From NCBI GenBank assembly GCA_964649795.1, contig CAZYQY010000022.1, positions 1 to 5,680 of the forward strand: a stretch of 5,680 nt of DNA, in the 5' to 3' direction. The notes under the pieces are model-generated. The model was not told the origin of the DNA. It saw only the letters and a list, made by a program, of their open reading frames with translations, and made no database searches. Below, piece by piece: positions 1 to 5,552 of this stretch. Source of the stretch: JABMPX01 sp964649795 (GTDB lineage: Bacteria; Patescibacteriota; Minisyncoccia; Portnoybacterales; UBA2143). The stretch's first letter is position 1. Each line of letters opens with the position of its first letter. The position numbers and the translations under genes were made by a program.

Positions 1-53
1 TACCACAAATCCAAAATACAAATTTAAAGTAGACTCATTATTTAAACAAGAAT

Positions 54-1211
54 ATGAATGAAATTAAAACTTTATTACTTTTAGGTGGCACGGGATTTGT
101 TGGCAGGGCTGTAGCGGAAGAATATTTAAAAAATGGTTGGCATGTAATCGTTCCCACAAGAGAGAATAATAATGATAGGGCAAAAGAAAAATTATTGCTT
201 CACGGATTTAATAAACATAATTTAGAAAAACCAATAGGAGATGGCCTTATTTTATTTGCCTTTGATGTTGCTTTAGTTGATAAGAAATGGTCTCAAATAA
301 ATAATTGGTTAGAATTGTTTGGTAAATTAGACATTTCCATTTTGTCAATTTTAAGGATAATTAATCTTGTTGGCGAAACCTCAGAATCAACCCGTGAGAT
401 TTCAGAATCAAATATCGATGTTTTAAGTAGTATTTTTACTCTAGTTCAATATCTAAAGTCTCGAAATAAACAGGTAATTTTTTGTAATATGGGTTCAACT
501 GCGGGAAAGAAACAAGATAAGAATTTATCTCCTTACGAAAGAGCAAAAAGAGTTGCCAGGCAGAAAATAGAAGAAAGTGATTTATGCGATTATCATTTTA
601 TAGCTAATTATATTAAAGGCAAAGGAGAGCAAAAAATGAAATCTGCCACTCCTGATTTATGGAGTAAATTAAGATTCTCCCATAAGTGGCTTTTTGGTTT
701 TAAGGTAAGTATTATAGATGTAGATGACTTGGCCCAGATAATTTATTATATTCTTGAGGTAATCAAGGATTTTCCCTCAAGGCAAAAACCAGTAGAAGTA
801 AATGTTGCTAACGGCGAATTATTATTTGGGGAAGTGATAAAAAATCTTTTACCAGAAGATAAAAGGACTATGCCGAGGACGATAATTCCTTTCTGGGCTG
901 AAAAGTTTTTTCTCAAGGTCTATGCTTTTATTGTCCCCCGAATAAATCCCCATAATCAATTAATTAGAAGGTTAGCTAACTTTGCCAAAAGGAGTTCAAT
1001 GAGTTTTGTCGAACAAGAGAAATTAAGAGTGTTTAAAACTGCTGGAGAAATAAAAAAATTAGCTTTAGATACCACTAATTATTTGGTCATGGAAACAAGT
1101 CCATATTTAATTGTCGCTGATAAGCATAGACCCATAGTTTATGTTTTGCAAGAAAGGAGCGAAAAAGAATTAAAGCAAATAGTCCAAAAAGCAATTATTC
1201 CTTCCGATTAA
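54..1211 (+). CDS. NAD(P)-binding SDR-type epimerase/dehydratase-like protein
   Basis: The 385-residue protein begins with a Rossmann-fold nucleotide-binding strand and a glycine-rich loop GGTGFVG at residues 11-17, typical of extended or atypical short-chain dehydrogenases/reductases. A candidate catalytic set is visible: Ser148 in NMGSTAG, and Tyr161/Lys165 in the YxxxK motif YERAK. The segment VSIIDVDDLAQII (218-230) matches the 'valid-zone' motif (hVdDlA) of NAD-dependent epimerases. The last 110 or so residues are a basic extension with no motif I can name. The substrate is unknown; sugar nucleotide, lipid or quinone-related roles are all possible. The start at 54 is the only Met close to the Rossmann strand, but no Shine-Dalgarno precedes it and only 53 upstream bases are visible. 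The gene converges on the methyltransferase gene and overlaps its 3' end by 17 bases. Family call firm; function not. Confidence 0.85.
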   Translation: MNEIKTLLLLGGTGFVGRAVAEEYLKNGWHVIVPTRENNNDRAKEKLLLHGFNKHNLEKPIGDGLILFAFDVALVDKKWSQINNWLELFGKLDISILSILRIINLVGETSESTREISESNIDVLSSIFTLVQYLKSRNKQVIFCNMGSTAGKKQDKNLSPYERAKRVARQKIEESDLCDYHFIANYIKGKGEQKMKSATPDLWSKLRFSHKWLFGFKVSIIDVDDLAQIIYYILEVIKDFPSRQKPVEVNVANGELLFGEVIKNLLPEDKRTMPRTIIPFWAEKFFLKVYAFIVPRINPHNQLIRRLANFAKRSSMSFVEQEKLRVFKTAGEIKKLALDTTNYLVMETSPYLIVADKHRPIVYVLQERSEKELKQIVQKAIIPSD

Positions 1212-2172
1212 TTTTTTGCTCAAATAACCTTTGGTATTCAGAGATAGAAAATGGACCGTTTTTGTCGCGCCTCATGGCAAAAAAGCCAATACGATATTTT
1301 CTTTTGTAGGGGATGTCTGAAAATCTATGCGGTATTATTTCTAAGATATCCTCAAAACCGTAATATCTTACTAGCTTATAAAGTGCTTTCTTATTAGGAA
1401 TCAGAGATAAATTAGTCTTATTAGAACTGCCAACTTTGTATTTTTCTGAAATTTTTTGAGAGGGATGAGGAATGTGTTTTTGGATAAATTCTAAATCTCT
1501 TTCTGTGTGGGGAGAAGGTATAAATTGATTTTTTAGTTTGCTGTAATCTATGTTCGTCTTTTTCTCGAAACCCAAGTATTTTTTAGCTGATAGTACTTCG
1601 TCATTTACAAATAAACCCTCGAAATCATTTTCGTCCATATCATTAAGCATCCACCAAGAAGGGATATCTTCGTTTGAATCAATGCTGTAGTGGACATGAG
1701 AATCAACCAAAATAGTAGATTTAGTCACCTCCGCAATTTTAGCCATTGTACCTATAGGATTTTCTAGGTGATAGAGTATTCCTGCAAGAATAGTTAAATC
1801 GAATTCCCCTAGTTCTTTCTTGTCTATTTTCTCAACCTTAAGCTGTAGAAATTCTATATTCGGAGTTTTTAGATATTTTTTTATCGCATTGGCTTGTTTT
1901 ATATTATTTTCATCAGCGTCTATCCCTATTATTTCTTTTGGAGTATATTTATTTACTTCAAAAGAGAAGCCTCCGCAATTACAGCCAACATCTAAGACTC
2001 TTAGTCCTTTGAGGCTCCCACCAAATAATTTTAATAAAGACGGAAAGAAAAGTTGGGTTGTATCGCGCATCCTGTATATTTCTGGCGCGGTATTAAAATC
2101 ATTGCCCAAATCTATATCATGAAAAAATGGGGCTAATTTTTTTAATCCATTTGGAATTTTTTGTATGTTCAT
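1195..2172 (-). CDS. class I SAM-dependent methyltransferase, distantly CmoB-like
   Basis: The 325-residue protein has a central class I methyltransferase fold. Motif I is VLDVGCNCGGFS (residues 59-70), the acidic SAM-ribose position is Asp85 in IGIDAD, and LAGILYHLENP (129-139) is the post-motif segment. The N-terminal PFFHDIDLG, the LYH motif and a C-terminal 'PNKKALYKLVRYYGFEDI' segment recall the DUF1698/CmoB group, which modifies wobble uridine in tRNA, and related small-molecule methyltransferases. I cannot assign the substrate. ATG 2172 is the only usable start, because an in-frame stop lies five codons upstream (2187-2185). No Shine-Dalgarno is visible. The gene sits just downstream of the trpS terminator in the same orientation, so it needs terminator read-through or its own promoter; I saw no convincing one. 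Its 3' end overlaps the convergent SDR gene. Confidence 0.85.
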   Translation of the reverse strand: MNIQKIPNGLKKLAPFFHDIDLGNDFNTAPEIYRMRDTTQLFFPSLLKLFGGSLKGLRVLDVGCNCGGFSFEVNKYTPKEIIGIDADENNIKQANAIKKYLKTPNIEFLQLKVEKIDKKELGEFDLTILAGILYHLENPIGTMAKIAEVTKSTILVDSHVHYSIDSNEDIPSWWMLNDMDENDFEGLFVNDEVLSAKKYLGFEKKTNIDYSKLKNQFIPSPHTERDLEFIQKHIPHPSQKISEKYKVGSSNKTNLSLIPNKKALYKLVRYYGFEDILEIIPHRFSDIPYKRKYRIGFFAMRRDKNGPFSISEYQRLFEQKINRKE

Positions 2173-2192
2173 AATGGCAGGGCATTAACAAT

Positions 2193-2227
2193 AAAAAAGT
2201 TGGGATCACCTTTTTGGCAACCCCAAC
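2193..2227 (-). terminator. Rho-independent terminator of trpS
   Basis: Read on the - strand, GTTGGGGTTGCC (2227-2216) pairs with GGTGATCCCAAC (2210-2199) in a 12-bp stem with three G-T wobbles and an AAAAA loop. Six T residues (2198-2193) follow directly. The hairpin starts three bases after the trpS stop codon. There is no T tract on the + strand side, so it acts in the trpS direction only. Confidence 0.9.
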
Positions 2228-2230
2228 CGG

Positions 2231-3223
2231 TTAAATGTTGTATAGTGCTTTTTTGACTTCCTCTAGAGTTTCAATAGCGTTTTCTTTGGCTATCTTCAAA
2301 CCTTCTTCAAGTACGGATGGTATATAAGACGAATCCTGTACAATCTTAGCCTTCTTTTCCTGAAACTCTTTTAGGAAATTTTGAACAATATGGGTCAACA
2401 GTTGTTTGAATTGTCCCATTACTGGTTTGCCACTTTTGTGTGCCTTGACAATAACGTCAACCTCATCGCGTTCTAATCCGGTTTTCGCTAATCCCTTAGC
2501 AATTAAAATATGACTTTCCAGTTTTTCATTCATTACCCCCTCAAAAGCAGTTTCGGCGGCCTTAATTTTTTTAGCAACCGTATTAGAATCATCTATTAAG
2601 AAAATGGCGCCTCCAGGATTAGTCTTACTCATTTTACCCTCTCCTTTTAAAGAAAGAAGGCGTAGCGATTTGACTTGAAGTACTTCTGGAACAGGGAGAA
2701 CGTTTCCGTACCTTTTATTGAATCTTCGTGCGAGCAAACGGGTTACCTCTAAATGGGCAAGTTGATCTTCGCCCACAGGTACTTTTCTGGCTTTATTGAG
2801 TAAAATATCAGCAGCCATAAGTACCGGATAGAGAAGGACGAGAGCGTTTGCTGTCTCTGGGTTAGCTTTTGCTTTGAGCTTGTCTTTAAGAGTTGGCACT
2901 CTCAAAAGCTCTGCGACAGAAATAAGCCGTGCCAGAAGAACAGTAAACGTAGTTACCTCTCCAGCTATATCAGATTGGAGATAGATCTTCGCTTTTTGCG
3001 GATCTACCCCGAGCGCGATATAGTCAGCTACAACTCCATGGAGGTACTGCTTTACTTTAGATGGTTCGTTGTCCGTGATTGCGTGGAGATCAGCAACAAA
3101 GACTACAGGAGACATGCCTTGTCTCTGAAGTTCAATAATAGGCGCTACTGCGCCAAGGTAATTAGCTATAGTTAAATCACCAGTTGGTCGAATACCTGTT
3201 AACACTTCTGTTTTGTATTTCAT
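2231..3223 (-). CDS. trpS: tryptophanyl-tRNA synthetase (TrpRS)
   Basis: This 330-residue class Ic synthetase charges tRNA-Trp in the cytoplasm; its length is normal for bacterial TrpRS (about 325-335). The HIGH-region signature is TGDLTIANY (residues 14-22), where the common form is TIGN. MAADILL (136-142) carries Asp139, at the position used by TrpRS to recognise the indole nitrogen, and is followed by VPVGEDQLAHLEVTR, a strong TrpRS block. The KMSKS loop reads KMSKT (197-201). The reading frame is open to 3316, but the start at 3223 is preferred: AAGGAGGT lies 7 bases upstream, the protein then begins MKYKTEVLTGIRPTG as in the family, and a good promoter lies inside the would-be extension. 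The gene has its own promoter and terminator and looks monocistronic. I found no T-box or trp leader features upstream. Confidence 0.96.
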   Translation of the reverse strand: MKYKTEVLTGIRPTGDLTIANYLGAVAPIIELQRQGMSPVVFVADLHAITDNEPSKVKQYLHGVVADYIALGVDPQKAKIYLQSDIAGEVTTFTVLLARLISVAELLRVPTLKDKLKAKANPETANALVLLYPVLMAADILLNKARKVPVGEDQLAHLEVTRLLARRFNKRYGNVLPVPEVLQVKSLRLLSLKGEGKMSKTNPGGAIFLIDDSNTVAKKIKAAETAFEGVMNEKLESHILIAKGLAKTGLERDEVDVIVKAHKSGKPVMGQFKQLLTHIVQNFLKEFQEKKAKIVQDSSYIPSVLEEGLKIAKENAIETLEEVKKALYNI

Positions 3224-3230
3224 TGCAGTC

Positions 3231-3238
3231 ACCTCCTT
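3231..3238 (-). promoter_or_regulatory. Shine-Dalgarno of trpS
   Basis: On the - strand the site reads AAGGAGGT, a full anti-SD match, 7 bases before ATG 3223. It decides the trpS start against the longer reading frame that begins at 3316. Confidence 0.93.
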
Positions 3239-3274
3239 TATTTTGGTTTGGGTATTTTTTATAGTACTGGATTT

Positions 3275-3303
3275 AGTGTAGCGTATTTTTTTGTTTTTGT
3301 CAA
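3275..3303 (-). promoter_or_regulatory. sigma-70-type promoter of trpS
   Basis: On the - strand a perfect -35 TTGACA (3303-3298) is followed, after exactly 17 bases, by -10 TACACT (3280-3275). Transcription would start near 3268 and give a leader of about 45 bases before ATG 3223. No attenuator-like structure is obvious in that short leader. Confidence 0.8.
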
Positions 3304-3340
3304 GGCTATCAGGCATAGATTAGATATTAATTATTGAAAC

Positions 3341-3369
3341 TTGTCCTAAAATTTTATTATTGTTATACT
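3341..3369 (+). promoter_or_regulatory. candidate sigma-70-type promoter with extended -10, rightward
   Basis: TTGTCC (3341-3346), a 17-base spacer and TATACT (3364-3369), preceded by TG in the extended -10 position (TGTTATACT). The predicted start is near 3376. The only coding-like sequence directly downstream is the histidine kinase remnant, and beyond it the pilin cluster. AT-rich DNA yields such matches by chance, so this is a prediction. Confidence 0.5.
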
Positions 3370-3385
3370 TACTTTACTATAACAA
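3360..3385. repeat. 8-bp inverted repeat spanning both -10 elements
   Basis: TTGTTATA (3360-3367) and TATAACAA (3378-3385) are perfect inverted copies separated by 10 bases. Allowing a two-base bulge, the symmetry extends to 3356-3391. It could be a repressor operator or simply the basis of a bidirectional promoter; the sequence alone does not decide. Confidence 0.6.
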
Positions 3386-3404
3386 AATAATAAGATTTTG
3401 TAAA
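3376..3404 (-). promoter_or_regulatory. candidate second trpS promoter, leftward, mirror of the rightward one
   Basis: On the - strand TTTACA (3404-3399), a 17-base spacer and TATAGT (3381-3376) with the extended -10 form TGTTATAGT. The start would fall near 3369, giving trpS a leader of about 145 bases upstream of the main promoter at 3303-3275. Its -10 is the other arm of the dyad that forms the rightward -10. Confidence 0.4.
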
Positions 3405-3607
3405 TTAAGATAAAACATTACTTTTTTGAGAAGTTTTCAAGAGGTAAGGAAGTTGGTAAAATACACACTGAAGGAGTTGGATTAGGACTATACTTAGCCG
3501 CTAAGTTAATCAATGCCCATCAAGGTAGAATATGGGTTGAATCAGAGGGCAAAAATAAAGGCAGCACTTTTTATTTTGAGTTGCCAATAAAAATTAAAAA
3601 TAAATAA
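3404..3607 (+). pseudogene. 3' remnant of a sensor histidine kinase (HATPase_c end only)
   Basis: This 67-codon open frame, bounded upstream by an in-frame TAA at 3401-3403, contains no ATG, GTG or TTG start that would give a useful protein. From about 3422 it encodes the C-terminal end of a histidine kinase ATPase domain: an F-box FFEKFSRG, the G2 glycine loop GVGLGLYLAAKL, then INAHQGRIWVES and GSTFYFELPI, and a stop at 3605. The dimerisation/phosphoacceptor histidine, N-box and G1 (DxGxG) box are all missing; homology stops abruptly just before the F-box. The frame is otherwise uninterrupted, so the truncation may be recent. It could also be an assembly join. It cannot be an active kinase. 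It lies between trpS and the pilin cluster and may be co-transcribed from the candidate promoter at 3341-3369. Confidence 0.85.
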
Positions 3608-3631
3608 AGTGGATTTTTATTTTTTAATTTT
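3590..3631 (+). repeat. AT-only inverted repeat over the kinase remnant's stop, possible weak terminator
   Basis: AAAATTAAAAATAAA (3590-3604) is complementary to the tract ending in TTTATTTTTTAATTTT (up to 3631) with one bulged T. The loop includes the remnant's stop codon. The stem has no G-C pairs, so termination would be weak at best. In DNA this AT-rich such symmetry can arise by chance. Confidence 0.3.
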
Positions 3632-3633
3632 AG

Positions 3634-3642
3634 TGGTATAAT
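3634..3642 (+). promoter_or_regulatory. extended -10 promoter of the pilin operon
   Basis: TGGTATAAT combines a perfect -10 TATAAT (3637-3642) with a TG extension. No clear -35 is present at 17 bases; only TTTTTA at 3614-3619, which an extended -10 can tolerate. The expected start, about 7 bases downstream, falls at 3648-3650, on the ATG at 3649 of the first pilin gene. This suggests leaderless translation. Confidence 0.7.
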
Positions 3643-3648
3643 TAAAAA

Positions 3649-4209
3649 ATGCTAAGAATTAAAAAGAAACAAGCGCATATTAACCGGCAATTTGGATTTA
3701 CTATGGTTGAATTATTGGTGGTAATGTTTGTTATTAGTTTGCTTGCTGCTTTAAGCTTAGCAGGATATCATAATGGCCAAAAAAGATACGTTCTTTCACA
3801 GGATAGCCAGCGATTAATGGCTAGTTTAAGAAAAGTCCAGAATATGGCTATGAGCGGTGTTGACATTGAGGGACAATACTGTGGATACGGAATTTTTGTT
3901 GATAAAAATGATAATCTTTATATTATTTATGGAGATAAGGTGCCTGCTAATTGTGGGAATACTAATAATAAATATGATGCTAGTGATGAAATTATTGAGA
4001 CTATTAATCTAACCCAAGGAATTGTATTTGAAGATATTACACCTTTGCCTCCTAAATTAGATATATTTTTCAAACCGCCTAATCCAACTACTTATATTAA
4101 TGGCAAGGACACGGTTGGCGTATCAGGAACAGTTACTTTAGGCAGAGAGGATACTTCTCTAACTAAAATAATAACAGTAACCACAGCCGGATTAATTCAA
4201 GGAAATTAA
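3649..4209 (+). CDS. type IV pilin-like protein, GspH/FimT-like minor (pseudo)pilin
   Basis: The 186-residue protein has a class III signal: a basic leader of 16 residues ending in Gly16, predicted prepilin peptidase cleavage before Phe17, then FTMVELLVVMFVISLLAALSL with Glu21 as the conserved +5 glutamate. The rest is a globular beta-rich domain that fits GspH/FimT: GYGIFVDKNDNLYIIYGD (79-96), the SDEII segment near 112, and the final strand TKIITVTTAGLI (172-183). Cys78 and Cys102 could form a disulfide. It would be inserted in the inner membrane and assembled at the base or tip of a pilus. Some FimT/GspH proteins bind DNA during competence; nothing here proves that role. No Shine-Dalgarno precedes ATG 3649, and the -10 box ends only 6 bases before it. 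It is the first gene of the cluster, one base from the next. Confidence 0.9.
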   Translation: MLRIKKKQAHINRQFGFTMVELLVVMFVISLLAALSLAGYHNGQKRYVLSQDSQRLMASLRKVQNMAMSGVDIEGQYCGYGIFVDKNDNLYIIYGDKVPANCGNTNNKYDASDEIIETINLTQGIVFEDITPLPPKLDIFFKPPNPTTYINGKDTVGVSGTVTLGREDTSLTKIITVTTAGLIQGN

Positions 4210-4210
4210 A

Positions 4211-4717
4211 ATGTTTAAAATCAAAAGCAAAGACAAAGGGTTCAGTTTGATTGGCATAATTGTGTCAATATTTATTATCTCTGTTGGCTTAATGGGAATT
4301 TTAGGATTAGCAAACACTTCATTAAAAGGAGCTGCTTTAAGCAAAGCGCGATTAATTGCTTCTGGATTAGCCCAAGAAGGAGTCGAGGTAGTTAAAGGCA
4401 TACGAAAACTTAATGAAGATGATGAGTCTAATTGGGGTAATTGGCACAGCAATGTTGTTAGTGGAGATTATAGGATTCAATATGACAGCTCTTCTTTAAT
4501 GCCTTTTTCTGAAACGCCGTTAAATCTTGATACAACAAGCGGGCTTTATCAATATGATTCTGGAACTAATAGCATTTTTTATCGTAAAGTAAGTTTAACT
4601 AAAAATCCAGACGGTCTTTCAGATGATCAGGTAAAAGTAGTTGTTGAAATTAAATGGCTATTAAAAGGCGGTCAACATGTTTTAATTGTTGAAGACAGGT
4701 TATGGAATTGGAAATAA
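4211..4717 (+). CDS. type IV pilus minor pilin, PilV-like
   Basis: This 168-residue protein has a short basic leader ending in Gly10, with predicted cleavage before Phe11 (KG/FSLIG), followed by a hydrophobic helix to about residue 33. The stretch ANTSLKGAALSKARLIASGLAQEGVEVVKGIR (34-65) is the usual continuation of PilV-like helices. The C-terminal part has the GLYQYDSGT ... IFYRKVSL block and ends with the KWLLKGGQHVLIVEDRLWNWK segment (148-168), a layout I recognise from CPR PilV-like proteins. Position +5 is Gly15, not the nearly universal Glu, which may mean it enters the filament first, at the tip. The start ATG 4211 has AAGGA (4199-4203) seven bases upstream. It begins one base after the preceding stop and is translated within the operon. 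Confidence 0.87.
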   Translation: MFKIKSKDKGFSLIGIIVSIFIISVGLMGILGLANTSLKGAALSKARLIASGLAQEGVEVVKGIRKLNEDDESNWGNWHSNVVSGDYRIQYDSSSLMPFSETPLNLDTTSGLYQYDSGTNSIFYRKVSLTKNPDGLSDDQVKVVVEIKWLLKGGQHVLIVEDRLWNWK

Positions 4718-4719
4718 AT

Positions 4720-5211
4720 ATGAAAAAAAATAAAGGATTTACTCTAATTGAATTACTTGTTGCCTTGTTCGCTTTTAGCATGATTGCTTCGGTTATGACA
4801 ACTATATCTGTTTCAGTTATTAAAACACAGCGTCAGGTATTTGCCTTGCAAAATGTCCAGGAAACCAGTCGCTATGCTATAGAAACAATGGGTAAAGAAA
4901 TTAGAATGAGTGCTATTAATTCATTAGCTGGAAATGGATTGAGTATTATAAATATTACTAACCCTGACGGAGAAAGTATTGATTATCAATTTGTTTCTAA
5001 TAAGCTGCAGCGTCGCGTAGATGCAGGAGTTTGGCAGGATTTAAATTTAACTGATTCATTTTACTTAACAGGCAGTTTCTATATCACCAAAGGTACTTCT
5101 CCTAATTGGGCAATTGTAACCATTGCTATGAAAATAGAATCACAAGGCGTAAAATCAGAAGAACAGGCAAGAATTTACTTGCAAAATACTATTGCGCCAA
5201 GAATTTACTAA
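4720..5211 (+). CDS. type IV pilus minor pilin, PilW-like
   Basis: The protein is 163 residues with a six-residue leader MKKNKG, predicted cleavage before Phe7, and FTLIELLVALFAFSMIASVM with Glu11 as the +5 glutamate. The amphipathic stretch after it (RQVFALQNVQETSRYAIETMGKEIRMS, 38-64) is the hallmark of PilW/GspJ-type pilins. A beta-rich C-terminal domain follows, with IDYQFVSNKLQRRVD and a closing strand AIVTIAMKIES. An in-frame ATG at 4702 would overlap the previous gene and add six residues, but ATG 4720 is preferred: GGA lies seven bases upstream, as in the neighbouring pilV-like gene, and the leader then has classic length. The gap to the upstream stop is two bases. It probably joins the PilV- and PilX-like partners in the priming complex. 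Confidence 0.88.
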   Translation: MKKNKGFTLIELLVALFAFSMIASVMTTISVSVIKTQRQVFALQNVQETSRYAIETMGKEIRMSAINSLAGNGLSIINITNPDGESIDYQFVSNKLQRRVDAGVWQDLNLTDSFYLTGSFYITKGTSPNWAIVTIAMKIESQGVKSEEQARIYLQNTIAPRIY

Positions 5212-5212
5212 A

Positions 5213-5548
5213 ATGTTAAAAAAATCTCAAAAAGGAGCCACTTCAATACTTTTAAGCATCTTAATCCTAAGCATGATTTCAGTTATTGGATTAGGAATCT
5301 CCACTTTGATTATCCAGCAGATAAAAATGTCTGGACAAACAGGTCAATCAGTGGTAGCTTTTTATGCAGCTGATGCTGGCGCGGAAAGATGCTTGTATGA
5401 AGTCAGAAAAAACGGAGTAGCTGTTTGTCCTTATGCTGAAACTTTTACTAATGGAGCTGAATATGCCACTACTTACAATGGATCAGATACAATTACTTCT
5501 ATTGGCCAATTTATGGATGCTAGCAGAAAAGTAGAATTAAGCTGGTGA
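5213..5548 (+). CDS. small PilX-like pilus assembly protein
   Basis: This 111-residue protein starts with a short basic leader MLKKSQKG, then a long hydrophobic helix (about 9-34) without Glu at +5, as is usual in PilX/GspK N-terminal domains. The motif VVAFYAADAGAERCLYEVRK (48-66) is the family's AFYAADaGaE signature. The C-terminal region is short and ends in a strand with KVELSW. Cys60 and Cys72 could pair. An upstream TTG at 5192 could extend the frame by seven residues into the previous gene; ATG 5213 is preferred because it gives a normal leader and a one-base gap. The ribosome site is weak, so translational coupling with the PilW-like gene is likely. It ends in TGA, unlike the other genes here, which end in TAA. 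Confidence 0.83.
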   Translation: MLKKSQKGATSILLSILILSMISVIGLGISTLIIQQIKMSGQTGQSVVAFYAADAGAERCLYEVRKNGVAVCPYAETFTNGAEYATTYNGSDTITSIGQFMDASRKVELSW

Positions 5549-5552
5549 TTTT

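Noticed and set aside
1..53. Promoter upstream of the SDR-type gene
   Set aside because: Only AT-rich hexamers with poor -35 matches are visible in the 53 bases available.
1820..2122. Open frame of 100 codons on the + strand
   Set aside because: It lies entirely antisense to the methyltransferase gene and has no recognisable domain or ribosome site.
2975..3175. Open frame of 66 codons on the + strand
   Set aside because: It is antisense to the N-terminal half of trpS, whose protein motifs are conserved; no independent support.
3224..3370. T-box or trp attenuator in the trpS leader
   Set aside because: I looked for a T-box-like consensus, a Trp-rich leader peptide and alternative G-C hairpins on the - strand and found none.
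3620..3649. 9-bp inverted repeat TTTTTTAAT/ATTAAAAAA around the pilin -10 box
   Set aside because: It is made only of A and T in a very AT-rich stretch, so chance is the simpler explanation; not claimed as an operator.
4192..4452. Open frame of 86 codons on the - strand
   Set aside because: It is antisense to the PilV-like gene, which has clear pilin motifs and a Shine-Dalgarno.
5546..5548. TGA as a recoded glycine (code 25)
   Set aside because: Stopping here gives a normal protein end and a 4-base gap to the next ATG; no gene in the window has an in-frame TGA.
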